Notes: a model not told the origin generated them from the letters alone. Positions 54,221-63,465 are shown, counted from the stretch's first letter. The stretch is DNA of 64,000 nucleotides from WHSW01 sp963729075 (GCA_963729075.1 CAVSMU010000019.1:1-64000); one strand, 5' to 3'. Translations and numbers: made by a program.

Positions 54221-55528
54221 TTGGCCCAAGTCTTGCGACAGCCCGCTGTTTTCGAGGACCGGATCGCGACCCGCGAGGCAACGCTCGGGGTCGTCGGCCT
54301 CGGTTACGCAGGGCTGCCGCTCGCCGTCGCGCAAGCGCAGGCGGGATTCGACGTAGTCGGCATCGACCTCAACGAAGCCCGCGTTCAGGCGGTGAACGAG
54401 CGTCGCTCGTACCTGATCGACGTACCCGCACAACGCTACGACGAACTGGATGGGCGCCTGCGGGCGACCAGCGACTATTCGGCGGTCGCGGAGCTCGATG
54501 CTGTGACTATCTGCGTCCCGACACCGCTGTCGAAGACCCGCACGCCCGACATCTCCCACGTCATCTCCGCGGCCGAGGCCTTGGCCGAGAACCTGCGCCC
54601 CGATCAGCTCGTCGTGCTGCAGTCGACCACCTACCCGGGCACCACCGAGGAGGCCGTGCTGCCGATCCTCGAGCGCACCGGGAAGCTCGTCGGGGAGGAC
54701 TTCTTTCTCGGCTACGCCCCTGAGCGGCTCGACCCCGGTAACGCCACCTACACCCTCCGCAACACACCGAAGCTGGTCGCGGGCGTGACCGATGAGTGCC
54801 TCAAGCGCACCGAGCTCCTCTTCCGCCAGTTCGTCGAAACGGTGATTCCGGTCAGCCGACCGATGGTCGCGGAGACCGCGAAGCTGCATGAGAACACCTT
54901 CCGCTCGGTCAACATCGCGCTGGCCAATGAGCTGGCCTTGATGTGCGACCGGCTCGGAATCTCGGTCTGGGAGGTGATCGACACCGCGGCCACGAAGCCG
55001 TTCGGATTCCTGCCCCACTACCCCGGCCCCGGGCTCGGAGGGGACTGCATCCCGGTGGTGCCTCACTTCCTCGCCTGGCGCCTGCGCGAGTACGGGTACT
55101 CGGCGCAGCTCATCGACGCCGCCCACGAGATCAATGCGCAGATGCCGGTCTACGTGGTGCAGAAGATCGCCGACGCGCTCAACGACGCCGGCCTGCCGAT
55201 CAAGGGGTCGCGGCTTCTGCTGCTCGGCATGGCCTACAAGCCCGACGTTCACGATACGCGCGAGTCCCCGAGCCTCGAGGTGATGCGACAGCTGATCGCG
55301 CGCGGGGGCGACGTCCGCTATTGCGACCCGTGGGTCGAGGAGGTGGAGCTGGAGGGCACCCACCACCGCGGTGTCGAGTGGTCAGCGGCCGCCGTGGCGG
55401 ACGCGGACTGCGTCGTCGTGCTCACGGCTCACAGCCGCTTCCTCGACGAACCGCACTGGCGTGACGCGAAGCTGATCGTCGATACCCGAAACGTGGCGCC
55501 GCCCGCACCCAATCTCACCCAGCTCTAG
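54221..55528 (+). CDS. UDP-N-acetyl-D-mannosaminuronate-type nucleotide sugar dehydrogenase
   Basis: 435 residues from TTG 54221. NAD site LGVVGLGYAGLPLAVAQAQ, ICVPTPLSKTRTPDISHV and the catalytic Cys276 in LGGDCIPVVPHFLAW, the WecC/TviB-type motif rather than that of UDP-glucose dehydrogenase (compare ugd at 39335). It makes an N-acetylhexosaminuronic acid, probably for this cluster's glycan. TACTAT at 54208-54213 would allow a leaderless mRNA. It heads a four-gene rightward operon. Confidence 0.92.
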   Translation: MAQVLRQPAVFEDRIATREATLGVVGLGYAGLPLAVAQAQAGFDVVGIDLNEARVQAVNERRSYLIDVPAQRYDELDGRLRATSDYSAVAELDAVTICVPTPLSKTRTPDISHVISAAEALAENLRPDQLVVLQSTTYPGTTEEAVLPILERTGKLVGEDFFLGYAPERLDPGNATYTLRNTPKLVAGVTDECLKRTELLFRQFVETVIPVSRPMVAETAKLHENTFRSVNIALANELALMCDRLGISVWEVIDTAATKPFGFLPHYPGPGLGGDCIPVVPHFLAWRLREYGYSAQLIDAAHEINAQMPVYVVQKIADALNDAGLPIKGSRLLLLGMAYKPDVHDTRESPSLEVMRQLIARGGDVRYCDPWVEEVELEGTHHRGVEWSAAAVADADCVVVLTAHSRFLDEPHWRDAKLIVDTRNVAPPAPNLTQL

Positions 55529-55530
55529 CG

Positions 55531-56376
55531 TTGGCGTCGCTGCTCGTCCTCGGCGCGGGGTATCTCGGCGCGGCTCTCGCCGAGCTGGCCCTTGACGAAG
55601 GCGACCGGGTGACGCTCGCGGACAACTGGTATGCGACCGAGCGCGATCAGCTCGCGCCGCTGGAACGCCGCGGCGCCCGGGTCGAGACCGCGGACATTCG
55701 CGAGCGCGACGATTTGCGACGGCTGCTCGCCGACCGCCACGACCGCGTGTACCTGCTCGCGGCCCAGGCCAGCCGGCCGCTCGCCTTCGCCGAGCCCGAT
55801 TACACCGAGCAGACGAACCTCGTCGGGCCGCGTCTCGTGGCCGAGGAGCTCGGGGCCGGCACGCCACTCGTCTTCGCCAGCTCCCTGCGCGTCTACGGAC
55901 CGGCGCCGGCCGGGGACGTCGGACCCGACCACGCATTCGGCTCCCAGGGCGATCTCGCCCACCTCTCGAAGCTCTACGCAGAGCTGCTCTTGCGCATGCA
56001 TGCCGAGCAGGCCGGGTTCGAACTCGTGATCCTGCGCTTCGGGATCGTCTACGGCCCGAGCCCGGTAGAGCACTCGCGGCCCGAGTCGCAGACGGTCGTC
56101 GACAAGTTCCGTCGCCTGGCCGCATCCGGATTGCCCCTGCCGCTCGACGGCGGCGGGGAGGCGACGATCGGAGTCGTGCATGTCGCCGACGCTGCTCGCA
56201 TCCTTTACGCGGCGCCGACGGAAGGCGGAATCTCGGTTGCCAACGTCGCCGCGGAATCGGCGACGGTCGCCATGGTGGCGGCCATGGCCGAGGGCCGCGA
56301 GCCGGCCGGAGAACCGGCATGCCGCTTTCTGACCCCGTTCGATTACAGCCACCGGCTCGCCGACTACCTCGGATGA
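55531..56376 (+). CDS. NAD-dependent epimerase/dehydratase-like protein lacking the catalytic Tyr
   Basis: 281 residues from TTG 55531, two bases after the previous stop. Rossmann motif LVLGAGYLGAALAE, FASSLRVYGPAP and VILRFGIVYGP are extended-SDR features. The YxxxK site reads DLAHLSKLYAE: the lysine is present but the tyrosine position is alanine. It may bind nucleotide sugars without normal chemistry or use a nearby tyrosine. It belongs to the polysaccharide operon. Confidence 0.82.
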   Translation: MASLLVLGAGYLGAALAELALDEGDRVTLADNWYATERDQLAPLERRGARVETADIRERDDLRRLLADRHDRVYLLAAQASRPLAFAEPDYTEQTNLVGPRLVAEELGAGTPLVFASSLRVYGPAPAGDVGPDHAFGSQGDLAHLSKLYAELLLRMHAEQAGFELVILRFGIVYGPSPVEHSRPESQTVVDKFRRLAASGLPLPLDGGGEATIGVVHVADAARILYAAPTEGGISVANVAAESATVAMVAAMAEGREPAGEPACRFLTPFDYSHRLADYLG

Positions 56377-56407
56377 GGGTCCGAGGCCGCGGACCGCAGC
56401 GAGATCG

Positions 56408-57292
56408 ATGAGGCTCGTCGTCACAGGCGCGACCGGCTTCTTGGGATGGCGCGCGGCGACCCTGCTCGCTGAAGCGGGACACGACGTCCTCGCGGTCGCC
56501 AAGCCGCGCGGCGCAAAACGCGCCCACGCCGGCGACCTGGTCGCAACCGAGCTCGATGCCGGCGCCCCCGCTGCGCGCGATCTGATCTCCGGGCGCGACG
56601 CCGTCCTTCACTTCGCCGGTATCCCCTCCCCCGCCCGTGCCAGCGGCGATCCTGCGCAGGCCGTGCGTGAGAACGTGGGCACGACCTTGAACCTGCTCGC
56701 CGGCTGCCTCGACCACGGCGCGGCGCTGCTCTACCCGTCTACGGTGAGGGCGGCCGTCCAGCCACCGCCGGACACCTACGCACTCTCCAAGTGGCTCGGC
56801 GAGCAGGTCTGTCGCGAGCACCCGGCGCCGGCGACCGTGACGCGCATCAGCTCTGCCTACGGGCCTGGTCAGGTCGCTTGGGAGGGGGCGACGGGCGCGA
56901 TCGCTGCGTTCACGGCCCGCGCGCTGGAGGGCGCCCCGATCGTGATCAAAGGCAATCCCGACCGCACGCGAGACTTCGTCTACGTCGATGACGTCGTCGC
57001 CGCGCTGGAAGCGATCATGAGCTCCGGTCGATGGAACGAGACGATCACGCTGGCGAGCGGCGTCGCCACCTCCCTGCGGCAGGCGGCCGAGCTCGTGCGC
57101 GAGGTGACCGGCTCGGAGTCCGAGATCCAGACGCAGGCCGCAGAGCTGGCCGAGGGGGAGGACACCAGCTACCCGGTCGCACCCACGGCCCCGGAGCTAG
57201 GCTTTCGATCGCGCCCGCTCGCCGAGGGCATCGCCTCGTATGTCGCCTGGATCCAACGCCATCCCGCTGCTCAAGGCCGCGCCCGAGCCTGA
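56408..57292 (+). CDS. NAD-dependent epimerase/dehydratase
   Basis: 294 residues. GATGFLGWRAATLL and a full catalytic site (serine in YPSTVRA; Tyr and Lys in DTYALSKWLGE) plus RDFVYVDDVVAALEAI, typical of UDP-sugar 4-epimerases and reductases. It is 31 bases after the previous epimerase gene and overlaps the next gene by 53 bases. Confidence 0.9.
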   Translation: MRLVVTGATGFLGWRAATLLAEAGHDVLAVAKPRGAKRAHAGDLVATELDAGAPAARDLISGRDAVLHFAGIPSPARASGDPAQAVRENVGTTLNLLAGCLDHGAALLYPSTVRAAVQPPPDTYALSKWLGEQVCREHPAPATVTRISSAYGPGQVAWEGATGAIAAFTARALEGAPIVIKGNPDRTRDFVYVDDVVAALEAIMSSGRWNETITLASGVATSLRQAAELVREVTGSESEIQTQAAELAEGEDTSYPVAPTAPELGFRSRPLAEGIASYVAWIQRHPAAQGRARA

Positions 57293-59246
57293 GCAGATCG
57301 CCGACCGGCTGGCTGAAGGCCTTCCGCAGGGGCTCGAGCTCTGCCTCGCGAGCGATCACGTTGCGGACAAGGATTCGCTGCGCCGCGCGATTCGGGCATG
57401 CGACGGCCTCACCGAGCGCGGCCTGAAGCTCACCGCCGAGGCCCCGGTGAGCTGGCCGAGCGGCGCTTTCGTGCGAGTCGATCGGCTCGATGGCGAGGCA
57501 AGGTCGGGGATCGAACGGAGTGCCGAGTTCGCGCGGGCCATTGGATCACCGGTCCTCACCATTCATTTGTTCATCCCGCTCGACCCGGCGGAGTTTCGAG
57601 CCGCCGGCCCGGTGGACGGACGGTCGATCGAACGCTTCCTGCGCTTCTACGTCGAGGCCTGCACGAGTCGGGGCATCGAGCCGCTGATCGAGAACGTCCC
57701 CCCGGTGCTCCGCATGCGCACGGGCGGAATCTATCTCTCCCAGGTCGGCGGTCACTGGCGTGACCTGAGCGAGTGGCGCGGACGGATTCCCGAGCTCGCG
57801 TTCACGCTGGATACCTCCCACGCCGCCCTCTTCCGCTCATTCGCCAGCGCGTATCCCGCGCTCTTTGAGGTCGAGCGCCCGGAGGAGCTCGAGCTCGCGC
57901 GCTACGTCGCCGAGCTCGGCGCGGCGACCCGGGTGGCACACGTGTCGAATGCCCGCGGTCTGCTCGGCGAGGGCCTGCCCTACGGGTCGGGAGAGCTCGA
58001 CCTCGACCCGACTGTCCGGCGCCTCGGCGAGCTCGTCCCCTACATCGTCGCCGAGATCAACGAGCCCGACCCGGCTCGCTCAGTCGAAATGAAGAAGGGG
58101 TACGCCGCGATCGAGTCCGCTCTGGCGGCGGAGCAAGACCCGGCGCCTGCGCCTCGGCAACCGACGCTCGCCGCCGGCGACGGGTTCGACTGGCAGGCGG
58201 TCCTGCGACGGCGGGACCCGGTCCCATCGGTGCTCGAGCTCGAAGAGCTCTTCGGCGGGCGGCGCGTGCTGATCACCGGGGGCGGCGGCTCGATCGGTAG
58301 CGCGCTCGCCACGTTTCTGCTCGGCTTCCGACCCGAGCGCATCGTCCTCCTGGACTCCCACGAACCATCGCTCGCGGCCGACCGCCGCGCGCGCGATCCC
58401 GCCGACCTCGCACGCGTCTCGCACAGGCTCGGCGACGTGCGCGATGGGGAGCGACTCGAATCCACGCTGGCCGCCGAGAGACCCGACGTCCTCTTTCATC
58501 TCGCCGCGTACAAGCACGTCGACTGGGCCGAGCGGTTCCCGGCGGAGTTCGTCGACACGAACCTGCGAGGGAGCTGGAACGTGCTTCGAGCCTCCGAGGC
58601 GAGCGCGGTTCAGACGGTGGTGGTGGCCTCGACCGACAAGGCGGCTCTGGCAGCGAGCCTCTATGCCCGCACCAAACGCCTGATGGAGCAGCTCACCGCC
58701 GACGCCGGCGGCGGGCGAATCGCGGCGCGCTTCGTCAACGTGCTCGGTAGCGCCGGCAGCGCCTCCGAGCTGTTCTTGCGCCAGGCCCGCGGCGGGGTCC
58801 CGCTCACGATCACCGACGCGGGCATGGTCCGCTACTGGATCACGATGGGTCATGCGACGTGCCTCGCGGCCCACGCGGCACTCCTGGCCACGGCGGGCAA
58901 GCGGCTCGCGGCTCCGGCGGACCCGGTGACGATGACCGTCGGCGAGCTGGCCGCGCGGATCTGGCACGAGTGCGGGCGCGAGGGTGAGCCCGAGGTCACC
59001 GCGATCGGCATCCGCGACGGCGAGACGATGGCCGAGGTGTTGACCGGCCCTGGCGAGGACCTGGCCGATGAAGCTCACCAAGGGGTGGCCGCCATCTCCG
59101 GCGGCCCTGGAACATCGTGCGCCGCCTGGGTCGCCGAGCGACTCACGGAGCGAGGTGAACGCCCGGAGGACGCCAACGAGGTATGGCTCGAGGCGCTCGG
59201 CCGTCCCGACTTGCTCGAGTCCGAGACCCCGTCGAACTCGGCTTAG
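57240..59246 (+). CDS. TIM-barrel sugar isomerase-like domain fused to a CapD/FlaA1-like nucleotide-sugar dehydratase
   Basis: 668 residues from ATG 57240. Residues about 10-290 look like a xylose-isomerase-type TIM barrel with metal-site-like residues at strand ends (EPLIENVPP; FTLDTSHAALF; VAHVSNARGLLG; IVAEINEPD). After a linker, about 335-600 is a CapD/FlaA1 domain: VLITGGGGSIGSALATFLL, FHLAAYKHVDWAE, STDKAALAASLYARTKRLME (Tyr475, Lys479) and FVNVLGSAGSASELF. CapD-type enzymes are UDP-GlcNAc 4,6-dehydratases. The fusion is unfamiliar to me and implies an isomerisation linked to dehydration in this cluster. Confidence 0.88.
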   Translation: MSPGSNAIPLLKAAPEPEQIADRLAEGLPQGLELCLASDHVADKDSLRRAIRACDGLTERGLKLTAEAPVSWPSGAFVRVDRLDGEARSGIERSAEFARAIGSPVLTIHLFIPLDPAEFRAAGPVDGRSIERFLRFYVEACTSRGIEPLIENVPPVLRMRTGGIYLSQVGGHWRDLSEWRGRIPELAFTLDTSHAALFRSFASAYPALFEVERPEELELARYVAELGAATRVAHVSNARGLLGEGLPYGSGELDLDPTVRRLGELVPYIVAEINEPDPARSVEMKKGYAAIESALAAEQDPAPAPRQPTLAAGDGFDWQAVLRRRDPVPSVLELEELFGGRRVLITGGGGSIGSALATFLLGFRPERIVLLDSHEPSLAADRRARDPADLARVSHRLGDVRDGERLESTLAAERPDVLFHLAAYKHVDWAERFPAEFVDTNLRGSWNVLRASEASAVQTVVVASTDKAALAASLYARTKRLMEQLTADAGGGRIAARFVNVLGSAGSASELFLRQARGGVPLTITDAGMVRYWITMGHATCLAAHAALLATAGKRLAAPADPVTMTVGELAARIWHECGREGEPEVTAIGIRDGETMAEVLTGPGEDLADEAHQGVAAISGGPGTSCAAWVAERLTERGERPEDANEVWLEALGRPDLLESETPSNSA

Positions 59247-60271
59247 CTGCCGCCGGCCACGGCACGCTCGAGCACACCGGCCATGCGCGCGGCCTGGCGG
59301 CGGACGTCGTGCTCGGCGGCCGCCGCGCGCGCGGCCGAATTCGGCGCAGGGAGCTCTGCGGCACGCTCGAGGGCCGCGGTGATACCCGCCGTGTCGTGGG
59401 GATCGACGAGGACCCCTGCCTCCGGCGGCACGAACTCCGGCGGGCCACCGATCGTGGTTGCGACCACGCTGCGTTGCATCGCCATCCCCTCGAGCGTCGC
59501 CTGGCCGAACGGCTCGATCAGCGACGGCTGGCAGAGGACGTCGCAGGCGGCGATCCAGCGCGGGACCTCGGCTTGCGGCATGCGGCCGCTGACGCGCACC
59601 CCGGCGCGGCCCTCGAGCACGCCGCGCAGCGGCCCGTCTCCGACGAAGGCGAGGCGGCCGCGGCCGAAGCGCTCGAACGCGTCGGCGAGCCGGACGACGT
59701 TCTTGCGCTCGATCAGCGAACCCACGCACAGAAACGCGGGCCCGTCGCCGTTCCAGTCGAGCTCGCGACGTGCCGGCGCGGCGGGTCGAGGGGCGAACGC
59801 GTCGAGGTCGACGCCGCAATCGGCAATCTCGAGCTTTGGTCGGGCGGCTGGGATCCGCTCGGCGAGGCGGTCTGCGAGCCAGCCCGAGTTGGCGATCAGG
59901 CGAGTCGAGCGGCGGACGATCAGCCGGGTCGCCGCAGTGACGCCGCGGATGTGACCGAGGTTGGCGACGTCCTGTCCGTGGGCCATCACCACCAGCGGCG
60001 CCCCGGCGACCCGAGCGGCAAGCGCGCCGGCGGCGCCGGTGGGAAAGAGAAAGTGCGCGAAGACCACGTCCGGCCGCTGGCGACGAGCTCTGCCGGTCGC
60101 GTCGCGGGCCAGGCGGGCGTAATCCGAGCGGGGCCCGCCTCGGCGGCTGATCGCGGCGACCTCGACCTCGTTTCCGAGCTCCTCCAATTCCCGAGCCACC
60201 GGCACCAGGAAGCTGCCGAGGTCGGGATGCGCCGGACTCGGCCACATCTGGGTGACGAGCAGGATGCGCAT
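59243..60271 (-). CDS. GT4-family glycosyltransferase
   Basis: 342 residues. GT-B fold: N-terminal LLVTQMWPSPAHPDLGSFL, VVMAHGQDVANLGHIRG, then the donor domain with FLCVGSLIERKNVVRLADAF and the EX7E motif in EPFGQATLEGMAMQRSVV. It transfers a sugar onto the cluster's glycan, from the cytoplasmic face. Convergent with the fusion gene, four bases overlapping. Confidence 0.92.
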   Translation of the reverse strand: MRILLVTQMWPSPAHPDLGSFLVPVARELEELGNEVEVAAISRRGGPRSDYARLARDATGRARRQRPDVVFAHFLFPTGAAGALAARVAGAPLVVMAHGQDVANLGHIRGVTAATRLIVRRSTRLIANSGWLADRLAERIPAARPKLEIADCGVDLDAFAPRPAAPARRELDWNGDGPAFLCVGSLIERKNVVRLADAFERFGRGRLAFVGDGPLRGVLEGRAGVRVSGRMPQAEVPRWIAACDVLCQPSLIEPFGQATLEGMAMQRSVVATTIGGPPEFVPPEAGVLVDPHDTAGITAALERAAELPAPNSAARAAAAEHDVRRQAARMAGVLERAVAGGS

Positions 60272-60424
60272 GGATGAGCCGGTTGCCTACCGGCCCCGCG
60301 GGACCGGCACGTGCGCTCGCTCACTCATCTCGATCGAATGGCCCACGGCTCCGAAACTTACGGCCCGGCCGTATGGTTATGGCGAGCGGGGGGAAAGATC
60401 GAGCTCCGACAAGGGAGGTATTCA

Positions 60425-61069
60425 GTGCTGGAGCAGAGGAGAAGGAGGCTGCCGTCGCCGGCGATGCTGGTCGCGATCGTCGCGCTGGTGGCCGCGCTGA
60501 CAGGGTCGGCAGTCGCCCTCCAGGGAAAGAACTCGGTGAAGTCGAACGACATCGCCCCGAACGCGGTCCGCGGTAAGGACATCGCATCCGACGCGGTAAA
60601 GACACGTCACCTGCGCGACGGCAAGGTCACCGCGCCGAAGCTCGACCTGTTCAAGACCGGCGCGGTCGCGGACGAGGTCTCGACCACGTCGGCCCCGGCT
60701 GTCGACCTCGGCGGCCCGTCGGTGACCGTGACCGTGCCGACCGACGGCCTGGTCGGGATCTTCGCCCGGGTCGAGGGCAGGGCCGTCGGGGGCGGCCCCA
60801 ACGCCGCCGCCCAGGTGCACCTGTTCGAGCCGACGTTCCTGAGTGCGGCCCCGGTCGTGATGAGCTACCCGGCCGGCGGCGGCTTCGCTGTCCGGCAGAC
60901 CACCCCCGGATCGGGCGAGATCGACGGGGTCGGCTCGGCGCTTCGCGGCGGCCTGATCATCGTCGCCCCGCCGCCGGGGACCTACACGTTCTCGCTCCGC
61001 TACAGCGCCGCGGGCGGCGCCACGGCGCTGTTCCGCAACCGGGCGATCTGGGCGGGCGTCCTGAACTGA
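60425..61069 (+). CDS. Exported or anchored protein of Thermoleophilia type
   Basis: 214 residues from GTG 60425, five bases after GGGAGGT. A basic start, one membrane/signal segment (PAMLVAIVALVAALTGSAVA) and a stereotyped stretch (VKSNDIAPNAVRGKDI, then SDAVKTRHLRDGKVTAPKL) precede a beta-rich C-terminal domain (about 100-214). I know this N-terminal pattern as abundant in Solirubrobacterales proteins; function unknown. A strong hairpin follows. Confidence 0.8.
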   Translation: MLEQRRRRLPSPAMLVAIVALVAALTGSAVALQGKNSVKSNDIAPNAVRGKDIASDAVKTRHLRDGKVTAPKLDLFKTGAVADEVSTTSAPAVDLGGPSVTVTVPTDGLVGIFARVEGRAVGGGPNAAAQVHLFEPTFLSAAPVVMSYPAGGGFAVRQTTPGSGEIDGVGSALRGGLIIVAPPPGTYTFSLRYSAAGGATALFRNRAIWAGVLN

Positions 61070-61082
61070 TCCCGCGCTGATT

Positions 61083-61118
61083 CCGCCGCCCCTCGACCCT
61101 GCGGTCGAGGGGCGGCGG
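61083..61118. terminator. Strong bidirectional hairpin between the exported protein gene and glyA
   Basis: Sixteen perfect base pairs (CCGCCGCCCCTCGACC and its complement) around the loop CTGC, centred between two convergent genes. No T-tract. It probably ends both transcripts. Confidence 0.75.
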
Positions 61119-61127
61119 GCCGCGTCC

Positions 61128-62408
61128 CTAGACGGGCGCGGCGGACAGCTGCGCGTAGAGCGGATACCGCTCCATCAGGGAGCCGGTCCGCTCGGCCAGT
61201 GCCTCGCGCTCGGCATCGAAGCTGTCCGAGAGCGCGATCGCGATCACCTCGGCGATCTCCCGCAGGTCGTCCTCGACGAGCCCGCGCGTGGTCAGCGCCG
61301 GGGTCCCGATCCGCAGGCCCGACGGGTTCATCGGCGGACGCTCGTCGAACGGGATCGCGTTGCGATTGACCGTGATCCCGACCTGCTCGAGCCGCTGCTC
61401 GGCGGTCTTGCCGTCCAGCCCGGTCGGCCCGAGGTCGACGAGCACCAGGTGCACGTCGGTGCCGCCGGTGAGGACCTCGACCCCGTGCGACATCAGGGAC
61501 TCGGCGAAGGCGCGCGCGTTGGCGACCGTCTGGCGCTGACGCGCCCGGAACGGCTCCGAGAGCGCGATCCCCAGCGCCACCGCCTTGGCGGCGATGATGT
61601 GCATCAGCGGTCCGCCCTGCTGGCCGGGGAAGACCGACCGGTCGATGTCCTTGGCGAGTTCCTCGCGGCAGAGGATCATCCCGCTGCGGGGCCCGCAGAG
61701 GGTCTTGTGGATCGTGGTCGTGGTGATGTCGGCATGCTCGACCGGGTTCGGGTGCTCGCCGGCGGCGACGAGCCCGGCGAAGTGCGCCATGTCGACCATC
61801 AACTTCGCGTCGACGGAGTCGGCGATCTCGCGGAAGGCGGCGAAGTCGAGCTGGCGCGGATAGGCCGACCAGCCGGCGACGATCACCTTCGGCCGGTGCT
61901 CGTGTGCCAGCCGCTCCACCTCCTCCATGTCGCAGCGGTGGTCCTCCCGCCGGACGTGATAGGCGACGACCTCGTAGAGCTTGCCGGAGACGTTGAGCTT
62001 CATCCCGTGCGTGAGGTGGCCGCCGTGGTCGAGGGCCATGCCCATGATCGTGTCGCCCGGCTCGAGGACTGCCATGTAGGCGGCGTTGTTCGCCTGCGCG
62101 CCGGCATGCGGCTGGACGTTCGCGTGCTCTGCCCCGAACAGCTCCAGGGCGCGATCGATCGCGAGCTGCTCGGCGACGTCGACCTCCTCGCAGCCGCCGT
62201 AGTACCGGCGGCCGGGATAGCCCTCGGCGTATTTGTTGGTCAGCACCGAGCCGGCGGCGTCGAGGACCGCCTGGGGAACGAAGTTCTCGGAGGCGATCAT
62301 CTCGAGCGTGCCCTGCTGGCGCTCGAGCTCGCGCCGGAGAACGTCGGCGATCTGGGGGTCCACCTCGGCGAGTGGGGCGGTCTGGAAGTCCGCAGGAAGG
62401 TCGGTCAA
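61128..62408 (-). CDS. glyA: Serine hydroxymethyltransferase
   Basis: 426 residues from TTG 62408, with GAGGAGA just upstream. It converts serine and tetrahydrofolate to glycine and methylene-THF. Visible: EMIASENFVPQAVLDAAGSV, TNKYAEGYPGRRYYGGCEEVD, HAGAQANNAAYMAVL and the PLP-lysine site TTTIHKTLCGPRSG. Most homologues read TTTTHKTLRGPR there, so the Ile and Cys substitutions beside the lysine are unusual. Confidence 0.96.
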   Translation of the reverse strand: MTDLPADFQTAPLAEVDPQIADVLRRELERQQGTLEMIASENFVPQAVLDAAGSVLTNKYAEGYPGRRYYGGCEEVDVAEQLAIDRALELFGAEHANVQPHAGAQANNAAYMAVLEPGDTIMGMALDHGGHLTHGMKLNVSGKLYEVVAYHVRREDHRCDMEEVERLAHEHRPKVIVAGWSAYPRQLDFAAFREIADSVDAKLMVDMAHFAGLVAAGEHPNPVEHADITTTTIHKTLCGPRSGMILCREELAKDIDRSVFPGQQGGPLMHIIAAKAVALGIALSEPFRARQRQTVANARAFAESLMSHGVEVLTGGTDVHLVLVDLGPTGLDGKTAEQRLEQVGITVNRNAIPFDERPPMNPSGLRIGTPALTTRGLVEDDLREIAEVIAIALSDSFDAEREALAERTGSLMERYPLYAQLSAAPV

Positions 62409-62467
62409 CTCGTCTCCTCGGGTCGTTCGGAGATCAGGTTTACATACGCCGCGGCCATACTGCTTCC

Positions 62468-62875
62468 ATGGCACGCGACGACGTCGAGCTGGTCGAGCGG
62501 GCCTTCGCGCTGCTCGACTCCGACCGCTACGAGGAGGTGCTGCCGCTGATCGACGAGCGCTTCGAGATGGTGACCACGAGCGAGGTCGCCAGCGAGCCCG
62601 ACACCTACCGCGGCCCAGACGGCGTGCGCCGGTGGTTCGAGTCGTTCCTGGAGGCGATGGACTCGGTGCGGGTCGTCGCCGACCGCATCCACCCGGTCGG
62701 GAGAGGTCAGGTGATCATCGAGTACGTGATCCGAGCGCGCGGCCAGCGCAGCGGGATCGAGGCCGAGCAGCCGGCCGTTGCGCTGGCGACGCTGGGGGAC
62801 GGCAAGCTCCAACGGCTCGAGTTCTTCACCACTCTGCACCGCGCTCGAGCAGCCGTGCGACCCGATCCGAGCTGA
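62468..62875 (+). CDS. SnoaL-like (NTF2-fold) protein
   Basis: 135 residues from ATG 62468. ELVERAFALLDSDRYEEVLPL, YRGPDGVRRWFESFLEAM and VIIEYVIRARGQRSGIEAE are the standard SnoaL strands and helices. Ligand unknown. Divergent from glyA; its last 50 bases overlap the convergent Sua5-like gene. Confidence 0.85.
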   Translation: MARDDVELVERAFALLDSDRYEEVLPLIDERFEMVTTSEVASEPDTYRGPDGVRRWFESFLEAMDSVRVVADRIHPVGRGQVIIEYVIRARGQRSGIEAEQPAVALATLGDGKLQRLEFFTTLHRARAAVRPDPS

Positions 62876-63464
62876 GCGCGCCCTCGCGCAGGATCTCCCA
62901 GCCGCCGTCCGCGTCGATCGCGGTCAGGTCGACCACCGTCGAGGGCGCCCCGCCGAGCTCGCCGCCGTCGATCGCCAGGTCCGCCCCGGCGACGATCCGC
63001 GAGTCGACGTCCTCGAACCGCGCGGGCGCGAAAGCCCCGGAGGGATTGGCGGAGGTCTGGAGGAACGCGCCGGGCACGCCGCTCAACGGCCCCTCGATCA
63101 GGCGCACCCCGAGCCGCTCCGGATCGCTTCCGGAGGCGAGCGGATAGAGCCGCTGGGGGTTGTGGACGACCAGGGTCACCGGGCCCGGTAGAAGCGCCGC
63201 GAACGCGTCGCGGACCCGCGGGCCGAGCGTCGAGACCAGCTCTCGCATCGCCAGGGGGGAGAAGAACATCACCGCCGAGGGCTTGTGCGCCTCGCGGCCC
63301 TTGAGTGCCTGGATACGCTCGATCGCGTCCGCGGCCCCGGGGTCGCAGGCGAGCCCGTAGAGCCCGTCCGCGGGGAACACCGCCACGCCGCCGGCGCCGA
63401 CCACGCGCTCGAGCGCCGCGCGGGCCGCGCCGGCTCCGTCGCGCTCGATCGACAGCTCGGTCAC
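62826..63464 (-). CDS. tsaC: Threonylcarbamoyl-AMP synthase (Sua5/YrdC family)
   Basis: 212 residues from GTG 63464. YrdC fold with GVAVFPADGLYGLACDP, LKGREAHKPSAVMF, LLPGPVTLVV and FLQTSANPSG. It makes threonylcarbamoyl-AMP from threonine, bicarbonate and ATP for t6A modification of tRNAs. No C-terminal Sua5 domain. It follows prmC by one base, a common pairing. Confidence 0.93.
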   Translation of the reverse strand: MTELSIERDGAGAARAALERVVGAGGVAVFPADGLYGLACDPGAADAIERIQALKGREAHKPSAVMFFSPLAMRELVSTLGPRVRDAFAALLPGPVTLVVHNPQRLYPLASGSDPERLGVRLIEGPLSGVPGAFLQTSANPSGAFAPARFEDVDSRIVAGADLAIDGGELGGAPSTVVDLTAIDADGGWEILREGALSSDRVARLLERGAEW

Positions 63465-63465
63465 A

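Noticed and set aside
59938..59975. Further GGTCACA match on the reverse strand inside the GT4 gene
   Set aside because: No GGTC at sixteen bases, and it is inside a coding region, so not a fourth sigma box.
62439..62461. Promoter TTTACA/CATACT before the SnoaL gene at 62468
   Set aside because: Spacing is only 11 bases, incompatible with a sigma-70-type promoter.
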